DNA from: Clostridiaceae bacterium
GTDB lineage: Bacteria > Bacillota > Clostridia > Saccharofermentanales > UBA5734
Reading direction: 5' to 3'
DNA length: 14,339 nt
Assembly (NCBI GenBank): GCA_012727965.1
Contig: JAAYFZ010000084.1
Location: 1-14,339 of the forward strand
The notes below the pieces were generated by a model, which saw nothing but the letters and a program-made list of their open reading frames with translations, had not been told where the DNA came from and ran no database searches. Of the stretch, positions 1 through 7,769 are shown in pieces. Position 1 is the stretch's first letter; every line of letters starts with the position of its first letter. Position numbers and translations under genes: made by a program.

Positions 1-7
1 ACATTTC

Positions 8-3000
8 TTATTTGTCTAGCAGGTTGAAGTTCTGTTCTACAACAGGAACTGCTGTAATATTACGATAACTTGCCATACCCGTTCCGGCTGGGATCAACTT
101 ACCGATAATAACATTTTCTTTCAAGCCCAGAAGCGGATCGATCTTACCCTTGACTGCTGCATCTGTCAGAACACGTGTTGTCTCCTGGAATGAAGCAGCT
201 GACAGGAATGAATCCGTTGCAAGTGACGCCTTGGTGATACCCAGCAGAGTTTTCTTGCCGCTAGCGGGAGTAAGTCCCTGTTTGGCAGCATTATCATTCT
301 CACGCTCAAAGTCGAACATATCGACCAGTGTACCGGTCATCAGGTCTGTATCGCCCGGATCATCGATCTTGATCTTACGCATCATCTGTCTGGTTATGAT
401 TTCAATATGCTTATCATTGATTTCAACACCATTGTTCTTATAAACCTTAAGAACTTCACCGATGATGTATTTCTGAACACCACGTACACCCTTGACCCTC
501 ATGATATCATGTGGGTTAACAGAACCGTCTGTCAGAAGTTCGCCGGCTTCGATTATATCACCGTCAGCAACCAGCAGAGGTGAACTCAGCGGTATAGCAA
601 TCGTGACAACCTCGCCATCAGCTGCAGTCACAGTAACCTCACGCTTACGTTTGCCTGTCTCTTCGATTTTGACTACGCCTGAAATCTCAGAGATAATTGC
701 CTGACCCTTAGGCTTACGAGCTTCAAACAGCTCCTCAACACGCGGCAGACCCTGTGTTATGTCATCACCGGATGCGATACCACCTGTATGGAAGGTACGC
801 ATCGTCAGCTGTGTACCAGGCTCACCGATCGACTGAGCTGCCATAATACCTACAGCCTCACCGCCGACTACTGGCTCGCCTGTTGCCAGGTTAATGCCAT
901 AGCATTTGCTGCAAACGCCGACACGTGCATGACATGCCAGAACTGAGCGAATAGCTACTTTTTTGATACCAAGATCAGCAATCTTAGAAGCCATACGCGG
1001 CTTGATGATCGACTGAGCGGTAACTAGTACCTCACCTGTTTCAGGATGCATAATATCTTTTGCAGCATAACGGCCGCTGATCCTGTCCTCAAGTGATTCA
1101 ACAACTCTTCTTGACTTAGCTGAACCTACATAAACCGGTCCAACCTCGATAAACTCCTCTGTTCCACAATCCTGCTCTCTGACGATAACATCCTGTGCAA
1201 CGTCAACAAGTCTTCTGGTCAGATAACCTGAGTCAGCTGTCTTAAGCGCTGTATCGGATAGAGCCTTACGGGCACCATGCGATGAGATAAAGAACTCAAG
1301 AACATTCATACCTTCACGCAGGTTGGACTTGATCGGAATTTCGATAGTCTTACCTGACGTATCAGTCATGTTTCCGCGCATACCAGCCAGCTGTTTGATC
1401 TGATTGATATTACCACGAGCGCCAGACTGTGACATCATGTATACCGGATTGAATTTACCAAGATTATTTTTCAGTGCTTCAGTGATTTTATCAGTAGTTT
1501 CACGCCATACACCAACAACCGAGTTGTAGCGGCCGTCATCGTTTAGCAGACCTCGCAGATGCTGTCTGTTTATGAAATCTACCTTCTGCTCCGCTTCATC
1601 AATGAATTTTTTCTTGACGTCAGGAACGATCATATCGAAGATGCCAATGGAAATACCACCCTTGGTAGAATAGTGATAACCGAGCGTTTTGATCTTATCA
1701 AGAATCATTGCGGTAAAAGTAATACCATGTGTATCAATACAACGTTCAATAATTCTGCCTAGCTCCTTTTTGCCTGCAAGGAAATCACATTCGAGCAACA
1801 GCGCATTCTCTTCATTGCTGCGATCAACGAATCCAAGATCCTGTGGAATAATCTCATTGAATATGAAACGTCCCAGGTTACTGGCAACAAGACCCTTATA
1901 CTGCCTTCCGCCAAGATCACGTACAATACGGATCTTAATGCGAGTGTGCAGGCTGATCTCGCCTTCATCATAGGCCATGATAGCTTCGTCAAGGCTTGTA
2001 AATATCTTGCCCTCGCCCTTTTCACCTTCTTTATCTATGGTGAGGTAATAGCAACCCATAACCATATCCTGTGTAGGAACAGTTACTGGTTTGCCGTCCT
2101 GTGGCTTAAGCAGATTGTTTGCAGAAAGCATCAGGAACCTTGCTTCAGCCTGAGCTTCCGCTGACAGCGGTACGTGGACAGCCATCTGATCACCGTCGAA
2201 GTCAGCATTGTAGGCAGTACAGACCAGAGGATGCAGCTTAATAGCACGACCCTCAACAAGAACAGGCTCAAAAGCCTGAATACCAAGTCTATGCAGAGTA
2301 GGAGCACGATTAAGCAGAACCGGATGATCCTTGATAACATCTTCAAGCATATCCCATACCAGATCATTAGCACGCTCAACCAGACGGCGAGCAGTCTTGA
2401 TGTTATGGGCATGACCTGCCTGAACTATCTTTTTCATGACAAAAGGCTTGAACAGCTCAAGTGCCATTTCCTTAGGAAGACCGCATTGATGTAACTTAAG
2501 CTCAGGACCGACAACGATAACTGAACGTCCTGAGTAGTCAACACGCTTGCCAAGCAGATTCTGACGGAAGCGTCCCTGCTTACCCTTGAGCATATCCGAA
2601 AGCGACTTGAGTGCACGATTACCAGCACCAGTGACCGGACGACCTCTACGGCCATTATCGATCAGAGCATCTACAGCTTCCTGCAGCATGCGCTTCTCGT
2701 TACGGACGATGATATCAGGAGCACCAAGCTGAAGTAGCTTATTCAGTCGATTATTTCTGTTGATAACTCTTCTATATAGATCATTTAAGTCAGAAGTCGC
2801 GAATCGACCACCATCAAGCTGGACCATTGGACGCAGCTCAGGAGGCAGAACAGGAAGTACATCAAGAACCATCCATTCAGGCTTATTACCTGATTTTTTG
2901 AAGGCCTCAATAACCTCGAGACGTTTGATGATCCTTATCTTCTTCTGACCGCTGGCTGTTTTGTATTCTTCTCTTAGCTCAACAGCCATCTCAGATACAT

Positions 3001-3550
3001 TAATTGCACTAAGCAGCTCTTTTACAGCTTCCGCGCCCATTTTTGCACGGAAAGAATTTCTACCGAACTCTTCGATCGCTTCACGGTATTCTCTTTCATT
3101 AATGACCTGGCGTAATGAAAATCTGGACATGCCGGGATCAATGACCACATAAGAAGCAAAATAGAGAACCTTTTCCAGATTTCTAGGTGACATATCAAGG
3201 ATAAGTCCCATTCTGCTAGGTATACCACGGAAATACCAGATATGGGATACTGGAGCTGCCAGTTTGATATGACCAAGACGTTCACGACGAACCTTAGACT
3301 TGGTTACCTCAACTCCACAGCGATCGCAGACGATCCCTTTGTATCTGATTTTCTTATATTTGCCACAATGACATTCCCAGTCCTTGGTAGGACCAAAGAT
3401 TTTTTCACAGAACAGTCCGTCTCGTTCTGGCTTGAGCGTACGGTAGTTTATCGTCTCAGGCTTCTTGACCTCTCCACGCGACCATTCCAGAATCTTTTCC
3501 GGTGATGCCAGGCTGATGCCAATGGCTTCAAAATTGTTCATTTCAGACAT
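8..3550 (-). CDS. rpoC: DNA-directed RNA polymerase subunit beta'
   Basis: This gene encodes the largest catalytic subunit of RNA polymerase, which holds the active-site Mg2+ and forms the clamp together with beta. The chosen ATG at 3550 gives 1180 residues, and AAGGAG lies 10 nt upstream. A longer reading frame back to 3616 would run through the intergenic hairpin and is unlikely. Visible features, in order, are the N-terminal zinc finger C60, C62, C75, C78; the active-site motif NADFDGDQM with Mg-binding D450, D452 and D454; and a second zinc site C795, C873, C880, C883. The length fits Firmicutes beta', without the large proteobacterial insertion. The gene lies 87 nt downstream of rpoB on the same strand and is presumably co-transcribed with it. 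Only 7 bases follow the stop, so the 3' context is not visible. The identity is certain. Confidence 0.99.
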   Translation of the reverse strand: MSEMNNFEAIGISLASPEKILEWSRGEVKKPETINYRTLKPERDGLFCEKIFGPTKDWECHCGKYKKIRYKGIVCDRCGVEVTKSKVRRERLGHIKLAAPVSHIWYFRGIPSRMGLILDMSPRNLEKVLYFASYVVIDPGMSRFSLRQVINEREYREAIEEFGRNSFRAKMGAEAVKELLSAINVSEMAVELREEYKTASGQKKIRIIKRLEVIEAFKKSGNKPEWMVLDVLPVLPPELRPMVQLDGGRFATSDLNDLYRRVINRNNRLNKLLQLGAPDIIVRNEKRMLQEAVDALIDNGRRGRPVTGAGNRALKSLSDMLKGKQGRFRQNLLGKRVDYSGRSVIVVGPELKLHQCGLPKEMALELFKPFVMKKIVQAGHAHNIKTARRLVERANDLVWDMLEDVIKDHPVLLNRAPTLHRLGIQAFEPVLVEGRAIKLHPLVCTAYNADFDGDQMAVHVPLSAEAQAEARFLMLSANNLLKPQDGKPVTVPTQDMVMGCYYLTIDKEGEKGEGKIFTSLDEAIMAYDEGEISLHTRIKIRIVRDLGGRQYKGLVASNLGRFIFNEIIPQDLGFVDRSNEENALLLECDFLAGKKELGRIIERCIDTHGITFTAMILDKIKTLGYHYSTKGGISIGIFDMIVPDVKKKFIDEAEQKVDFINRQHLRGLLNDDGRYNSVVGVWRETTDKITEALKNNLGKFNPVYMMSQSGARGNINQIKQLAGMRGNMTDTSGKTIEIPIKSNLREGMNVLEFFISSHGARKALSDTALKTADSGYLTRRLVDVAQDVIVREQDCGTEEFIEVGPVYVGSAKSRRVVESLEDRISGRYAAKDIMHPETGEVLVTAQSIIKPRMASKIADLGIKKVAIRSVLACHARVGVCSKCYGINLATGEPVVGGEAVGIMAAQSIGEPGTQLTMRTFHTGGIASGDDITQGLPRVEELFEARKPKGQAIISEISGVVKIEETGKRKREVTVTAADGEVVTIAIPLSSPLLVADGDIIEAGELLTDGSVNPHDIMRVKGVRGVQKYIIGEVLKVYKNNGVEINDKHIEIITRQMMRKIKIDDPGDTDLMTGTLVDMFDFERENDNAAKQGLTPASGKKTLLGITKASLATDSFLSAASFQETTRVLTDAAVKGKIDPLLGLKENVIIGKLIPAGTGMASYRNITAVPVVEQNFNLLDK

Positions 3551-3586
3551 GCTGCGCCGTCTCCTTCCGCATATGAGAAATCCCCG

Positions 3587-3618
3587 GCAAACTGCCTCTT
3601 GCAAGGCAGTTTGCAAGA
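3587..3618 (-). promoter_or_regulatory. Two mutually exclusive hairpins in the rpoB-rpoC spacer
   Basis: Two perfect inverted repeats overlap here. Hairpin A pairs 3611-3618 with 3597-3604 (8 bp, 6-nt loop). Hairpin B pairs 3605-3614 with 3587-3596 (10 bp, 8-nt loop). They share bases, so only one can form at a time. In the minus-strand transcript A is completed first, and B, which is longer and richer in GC, can then displace it. No U-run follows, so this is not an intrinsic terminator. It ends about 20 nt before the rpoC ribosome-binding site. A pause, RNase III processing or translational-coupling role is inference; the repeats themselves are exact. Confidence 0.7.
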
Positions 3619-3637
3619 AATGTTCAAATTGTAATTA

Positions 3638-6600
3638 TCAGTCGTCAAGATCATCTGAATCATCAACTGCAATGTTCACGAAGCCTGCGAAAGCGTCATC
3701 ATCGTCACTGATGTCATCAGTTGCGATACCGCCCTCTTCATCCAGAACTCCTTCTGTATACCCTGCTGCAGCCAGTTCAGCTGATGAGGTAGTGCCCCTC
3801 AGTTCATCCAGCTTCTCGCGATCGATTTCTGGTATATCAGTTTCTTCGTCTACTGATTCTTTGATATCGACTATCTGATGCTCCTCAGTGAAGAGTTGTA
3901 CATCCAGCGCCAGGCTCTGTAGCTCTTTTACCAGAACCTTAAATGATTCAGGAACTCCGGCCTCAGGAACACTCTCGCCTTTGACGATTGCTTCATAAGT
4001 CTTGGTTCTGCCGGAAATGTCATCTGACTTAACAGTCAGGATTTCCTGCAGAGTATAGCTTGCTCCGTAAGCTTCAAGTGCCCAGACCTCCATCTCACCG
4101 AAACGCTGTCCGCCGAACTGTGCTTTACCGCCCAGTGGCTGCTGTGTAACGAGAGAGTAAGGACCAATCGAACGCGCATGGATCTTGTCATCAACCAGAT
4201 GCAGCAGCTTGAGATAGTACATGATGCCAACTGTAATGCGACTCTCAAAAGGTTCACCTGTACGTCCGTCAAACAGTATTGTCTTACCGTCTGCGTCCAT
4301 ACCAGCCAGCTCAAATGCTTCACTGACATCTTCCTCTGTTGCGCCGTCAAAAACAGGTGTAGCAACTTTCCAGCCAAGCATACGGGCTGCAAGTCCAAGA
4401 TGGACTTCCAGCAGCTGTCCGATATTCATACGTGAAGGAACACCTAGAGGGTTCAGAACGATGTCCAGCGGGGTGCCATCCGGCATAAAAGGCATATCCT
4501 CTTCAGGAAGGATCCTGGAAATAACACCCTTATTACCATGGCGGCCGGCCATCTTATCACCAACTGAGATTTTTCTCTTCTGGGCGATATATACACGTAC
4601 AAGTTTATTGACTCCATGTTTGAGATCATCATCATTTTCTCTGGTGAATATCTTAACATCAACAATGATGCCGGACTCACCATGCGGTACACGAACTGAT
4701 GTATCTCTGACTTCTCTGATTTTCTCACCGAAGATGGCTCTGTAGAGACGCTCCTCAGCTGTCAGTTCAGTTTCACCCTTAGGTGTGACTTTGCCGACAA
4801 TTATGTCACCTGCTCTGACCTCAGCACCAATACGTATGATGCCATTTTCATCAAGATCCTTAAGGGCTTCATCACCAACATTTGGGATCTCTCTGGTTAT
4901 TTCCTCAGGTCCTAGCTTAGTATCTCTGGCCTCACACTCATATTCCTCAATGTGGATCGAGGTGTAGACATCATCTCTTACCAGACGCTCATTTATCAGA
5001 ACGGCGTCTTCGTAATTGTAGCCTTCCCATGTCATGAAACCGATCAGAACATTACGTCCAAGAGCCATTTCACCGTTGTCGATTGAAGGACCGTCAGCGA
5101 TTATGTCTCCAGCTTCGACCTGATCGCCTACACGTACCAGCGGATGCTGATTGATACATGTCCCCTGATTGGAACGCTGATACTTGGTAAGTTTATACGT
5201 GTCATGGCCCATGCTGCCAGTCTTGATAATAATTTTATTTGCACTAACAAACTCAACAACACCGGCATTTCTGGCGACAGCGCAAACACCTGAGTCTTTT
5301 GCTGCTCTGTGCTCCATACCTGTTCCGATGATCGGCGATTCCGTCTTGATCAGCGGAACTGCCTGTCTTTGCATGTTAGAACCCATCAGAGCACGGTTGG
5401 CATCGTCATTGCCCAGAAATGGTATCAGAGCTGTAGCTACTGAAACCAGCTGCTTGGGAGAAACGTCCATCAGGTCAACTTTTGCCGGTTCCATCTCGAG
5501 AAATTTATCAAGATATCGACAGATAACCTTCTTGGCGATGAAACGACCATCCTCATCGAGGGGCTCGTTTGCCTGTGCGATGTTGAAGTAATCTTCTGCA
5601 TCCGCGGTCATGTATCTGACTTCTCTGGTTACGATACCCTTTTCTTTGTCATAGACGCGGTATGGGGTTTCGATGAAGCCATAGCGATTAACGCGGGCAT
5701 ATGTTGCCAGCGAGTTTATCAGACCGATATTAGGACCTTCTGGTGTCTCGATAGGACACATACGGCCATAATGTGAGGAATGAACGTCACGGACTTCGAA
5801 GTTGGCACGTTCACGACTTAGACCACCTGGGCCCAGGGCCGATAGACGGCGTTTATGTGTTAGCTCGGCCAGCGGATTAGGCTGATCCATGAACTGAGAC
5901 AGCTGGCTGGATCCGAAGAATTCTTTTACAGCCGCACTGACCGGTCTGGTGTTGACGATCTGCTGTGGAGTTGCTGTAGCCATATCAGCGAGAGTTCCCA
6001 TACGTTCACGTACAACACGTTCCATACGTGAGAACCCGACTCTGATCTGATTCTGAAGCAATTCACCGACTGAACGGATTCTTCTGTTTCCGAGATGATC
6101 GATATCATCTTTTTCGCCGATACCATATTCAAGACCGATCGTATAGCTGACAGATGCAACTATATCTTCAACAGTCAGGTGCTTTGGCATAAGCTCACTG
6201 ATATTATTCATCAGCAGTTCCTTCAGTCTTGCAACCGGGGTGTCTGACTCTTTTGCCTCTTGAATAAGCTGGCGCAGAACAGTTGTCCTGACCATTTCAT
6301 TAACACCAAGTGCTTTGACATCGAGATCTCCGATTTCATCGACACTAAAATTACGAAGCAGGTAAGGACCTGCATCAACTCTATTATTGCCAATAATCTT
6401 CAATTTGTTCTCAAGCTGAGAGATTGTATCACCAACAACAAGCATCGGATAAACAGTTACATCGTTTATGCCGCTCTGTTGTATAGCATTTGCTATGTTT
6501 ACAGTGATGATATCACCCTCTGCAGCAAGCAGTTCACCATCTTCATCAACGATATTTTCAGCCGCTTTATGGCCAGTCAGACGAGCAGCCAGGCTGAGCT

Positions 6601-7432
6601 TCTTGTTGATTTTATAGATACCAACACGTGCCAGATCATATCTCTTAGGATCGAAAAACATATTATTGAGAAGCGTTTCAGCACCCTCAACGGAAACTGG
6701 TTCACCTGGACGCAGCTTCTTGTAGAGTTCCTGAAGACCCTCTTCACGGTTACGGCAACCATCCTTAAGCATCGTCTGCATCAGGCTGTTCTCTTCACCG
6801 AAGGCCTCAATTATCTGTTCATTAGTTCCGAAACCAAGTGAGCGCAGGAATACGGTCAAATGGAATTTTCGTGTGCGATCAACTCGAACCCACAGCAGAT
6901 CATTTCCATCTGTTTCATACTCAAGCCAGGCACCACGGTTAGGGATGATCTGGCTGGTGTACAGCTCCTTGTCATTTTTGTCTTTCATGATATCGAAATA
7001 GGCACCAGGAGATCTGACCAGCTGACTGATAATGACTCTTTCGGCTCCATTTATAATGAAGGTACCGTTTTCAGTCATGATCGGGAACTCACCAATATAG
7101 ATCTGTTGATCCTTTAGAATATCATCTTTCTTATTATGCAGTCTGACCTTAACACGAAGAGGAGCAGCATAATTGGCATCCCTCTCTTTACAGTCTTCCA
7201 GTGAATAAGTAGGACTATCAATGTCGAATTCTTTTTCGATAAAAGAAAGCTCGATATCACCAGAATAATCAGTTATTGGCGAAACATCGCGCAAAACCTC
7301 CATCAAACCTTCATCAATAAACCACTGATAACTACTTTTCTGAATCTCGATCAGATTCGGGATATCGATGACTTCATCGATTCGCGAATAAGACATTCTC
7401 TCGGCTCTTCCCAATTTGACGGGACGCACCAT
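3638..7432 (-). CDS. rpoB: DNA-directed RNA polymerase subunit beta
   Basis: This gene encodes the second-largest core RNA polymerase subunit, which forms half of the main channel and the rifampicin pocket. The ATG at 7432 gives 1264 residues. It is preferred over the in-frame TTG at 7435 because GAGGTGATC sits at proper spacing for the ATG. The rifampicin region reads SSQLSQFMDQPNPLAELTHK, with D516, H526 and S531 all in the sensitive form; these local numbers happen to match E. coli numbering. The PIETPEGPNIGLINSLA block and the GDKMAGRHGNKGVISRILP block near the active site are intact. The last 72 or so residues are a strongly acidic tail (about 26 Asp/Glu against 3 Lys/Arg). The gene immediately upstream is not rplL, as it would be in the usual cluster, but a peptidyl-prolyl isomerase. 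The identity is certain. Confidence 0.99.
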   Translation of the reverse strand: MVRPVKLGRAERMSYSRIDEVIDIPNLIEIQKSSYQWFIDEGLMEVLRDVSPITDYSGDIELSFIEKEFDIDSPTYSLEDCKERDANYAAPLRVKVRLHNKKDDILKDQQIYIGEFPIMTENGTFIINGAERVIISQLVRSPGAYFDIMKDKNDKELYTSQIIPNRGAWLEYETDGNDLLWVRVDRTRKFHLTVFLRSLGFGTNEQIIEAFGEENSLMQTMLKDGCRNREEGLQELYKKLRPGEPVSVEGAETLLNNMFFDPKRYDLARVGIYKINKKLSLAARLTGHKAAENIVDEDGELLAAEGDIITVNIANAIQQSGINDVTVYPMLVVGDTISQLENKLKIIGNNRVDAGPYLLRNFSVDEIGDLDVKALGVNEMVRTTVLRQLIQEAKESDTPVARLKELLMNNISELMPKHLTVEDIVASVSYTIGLEYGIGEKDDIDHLGNRRIRSVGELLQNQIRVGFSRMERVVRERMGTLADMATATPQQIVNTRPVSAAVKEFFGSSQLSQFMDQPNPLAELTHKRRLSALGPGGLSRERANFEVRDVHSSHYGRMCPIETPEGPNIGLINSLATYARVNRYGFIETPYRVYDKEKGIVTREVRYMTADAEDYFNIAQANEPLDEDGRFIAKKVICRYLDKFLEMEPAKVDLMDVSPKQLVSVATALIPFLGNDDANRALMGSNMQRQAVPLIKTESPIIGTGMEHRAAKDSGVCAVARNAGVVEFVSANKIIIKTGSMGHDTYKLTKYQRSNQGTCINQHPLVRVGDQVEAGDIIADGPSIDNGEMALGRNVLIGFMTWEGYNYEDAVLINERLVRDDVYTSIHIEEYECEARDTKLGPEEITREIPNVGDEALKDLDENGIIRIGAEVRAGDIIVGKVTPKGETELTAEERLYRAIFGEKIREVRDTSVRVPHGESGIIVDVKIFTRENDDDLKHGVNKLVRVYIAQKRKISVGDKMAGRHGNKGVISRILPEEDMPFMPDGTPLDIVLNPLGVPSRMNIGQLLEVHLGLAARMLGWKVATPVFDGATEEDVSEAFELAGMDADGKTILFDGRTGEPFESRITVGIMYYLKLLHLVDDKIHARSIGPYSLVTQQPLGGKAQFGGQRFGEMEVWALEAYGASYTLQEILTVKSDDISGRTKTYEAIVKGESVPEAGVPESFKVLVKELQSLALDVQLFTEEHQIVDIKESVDEETDIPEIDREKLDELRGTTSSAELAAAGYTEGVLDEEGGIATDDISDDDDAFAGFVNIAVDDSDDLDD

Positions 7433-7436
7433 CAAC

Positions 7437-7445
7437 GATCACCTC
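7437..7445 (-). promoter_or_regulatory. Strong ribosome-binding site of rpoB
   Basis: The minus strand reads GAGGTGATC, a nine-base match to the anti-Shine-Dalgarno end of 16S rRNA. The GAGGTG core is 7 nt from the ATG at 7432 and only 4 nt from the upstream TTG, which decides the start in favour of the ATG. Confidence 0.85.
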
Positions 7446-7455
7446 ACGCATACTC

Positions 7456-7500
7456 CGGCTTAGCCGTTATTGTGAGCCGCAACAAAAGGATTGACGGCTC
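7456..7500 (-). promoter_or_regulatory. Alternative-pairing arms in the rpoB leader
   Basis: Four GC-rich arms occur in the mRNA order GAGCCG (7500-7495), CGGCTC (7479-7474), CGGCT (7466-7462) and AGCCG (7460-7456). The second arm can pair with the first (6 bp, 15-nt loop) or with the fourth (5 bp, 13-nt loop), and the two pairings exclude each other. The last arm ends about 10 nt before the rpoB ribosome-binding site. The complementarity is visible; any switching function is inferred and unproven. Confidence 0.4.
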
Positions 7501-7518
7501 GCCAGCAGATGTTATAAT
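7491..7518 (+). promoter_or_regulatory. Plus-strand sigma-A promoter inside the rpoB leader
   Basis: TTGACG at 7491-7496 and a perfect TATAAT at 7513-7518 are separated by 16 bp, with a TGn extension directly before the -10 box (T7510, G7511). Transcription would start near 7525 and run against rpoB. No protein gene lies downstream on this strand before the terminators at 7613-7642 and 7700-7734, so the product would be a non-coding RNA. By sequence it is as good a promoter as the one for rpoB. Confidence 0.6.
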
Positions 7519-7540
7519 TGATACAACACATTAATTTCTT

Positions 7541-7585
7541 GCGTCATTAGCCGCGGGCAGACGATATGCCTCCAACTTATGACGC
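7541..7585 (-). promoter_or_regulatory. 5'-terminal stem of the rpoBC mRNA
   Basis: The perfect repeat GCGTCAT (7541-7547) and ATGACGC (7579-7585) is 7 bp long and encloses 31 nt. Given the -10 box at 7594-7599, transcription of rpoB should start near 7587, so this stem would begin within about two nucleotides of the mRNA 5' end. Stems at the extreme 5' end are known to shield mRNAs from 5'-end-dependent decay; that role here is inference. The same repeat would also fold in the opposing plus-strand RNA. Confidence 0.5.
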
Positions 7586-7593
7586 GTTACAAA

Positions 7594-7622
7594 ATAATAG
7601 CACTACAGATTGAAAGTGTCAA
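7594..7622 (-). promoter_or_regulatory. rpoBC promoter (sigma-A type)
   Basis: On the minus strand a perfect -35 TTGACA (7622-7617) and -10 TATTAT (7599-7594, one mismatch) are 17 bp apart. An A-tract (7642-7636) lies about 14-20 bp upstream of the -35 and could act as an UP element. The predicted start near 7587 leaves a leader of about 155 nt before the rpoB ATG. This gives rpoBC a promoter of its own, separate from the isomerase gene upstream. Confidence 0.75.
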
Positions 7623-7642
7623 CGCAGAAGGGCACTTTTTTT
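7613..7642 (+). terminator. Intrinsic terminator of the candidate antisense RNA
   Basis: AAAGTGTC (7613-7620) pairs with GGCACTTT (7631-7638) in an 8-bp stem with one G-U pair and a 10-nt loop. With the last bases of the stem this makes a run of seven Ts, 7636-7642. It is oriented to stop plus-strand transcription, and no plus-strand protein gene needs it. It overlaps the -35 box of the rpoB promoter. Confidence 0.6.
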
Positions 7643-7699
7643 ACTGCCCATTGACCAGAAATTTTGTACACTCTGTCACAGAAAATTACTAATATCGGC

Positions 7700-7734
7700 A
7701 AAAGGACAGCCGCTTGAACAGCAGCTGCCCTTTT
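7700..7734 (-). terminator. Terminator of the peptidyl-prolyl isomerase gene
   Basis: A 14-bp stem (7721-7734 with 7700-7713, 7-nt loop at 7714-7720) begins about 35 nt after the stop of the isomerase gene. Its two non-Watson-Crick positions are G-U pairs in minus-strand RNA but A-C clashes in plus-strand RNA, so the fold favours the minus strand. The U-run on that strand is only the four bases at the stem foot. The plus side has a long T-run (7731-7740), so the element may stop transcripts in both directions. Confidence 0.7.
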
Positions 7735-7769
7735 TTGTTTTATTAATCTAAATTTGTGATCTGCCCTAC

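Larger units (their letters stand above)
7525..7642 (+). ncRNA. Candidate antisense small RNA opposite the rpoB promoter and leader
   Basis: This is a predicted transcript of about 118 nt, bounded by the extended -10 promoter at 7491-7518 and the intrinsic terminator at 7613-7642. It holds a 7-bp stem, 7541-7547 with 7579-7585, enclosing a smaller stem GGGCA/TGCCT (7555-7559 with 7567-7571, 7-nt loop). A largely unpaired stretch and the terminator hairpin follow. A CCTCC word at 7569-7573 resembles the C-rich seed of some Gram-positive regulatory RNAs, although part of it is in the inner stem. It is complementary to the first 60 or so nt of the rpoB mRNA and crosses the rpoB promoter. I do not recognise it as a known RNA family. 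Expression is inferred from signals only. Confidence 0.45.

Noticed and set aside
3551..3616. Longer N-terminus for RpoC
   Set aside because: The extra 22 residues are not beta'-like, they overlap the intergenic hairpins, and the ribosome-binding site serves the ATG at 3550.
5834..5893. Rifampicin-resistance substitution in RpoB (Pro at position 518)
   Set aside because: D516, H526 and S531 are all in the sensitive form and position 518 varies naturally among bacteria.
6260..6841. 193-codon open frame on the plus strand
   Set aside because: It lies wholly antisense within rpoB, has no recognisable domain, and is explained by the codon pattern of the real gene.
7630..7649. GGGCA/TGCCC inverted repeat as a separate terminator
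   Set aside because: Only five base pairs, with the T-run inside the loop; the overlapping 8-bp stem at 7613-7638 explains the T-run better.
7525..7741. 6S RNA, SRP RNA or another known RNA in the rpoB leader region
   Set aside because: The predicted fold lacks the long bulged rod of 6S RNA and the conserved SRP loop; I kept it only as an unassigned candidate.
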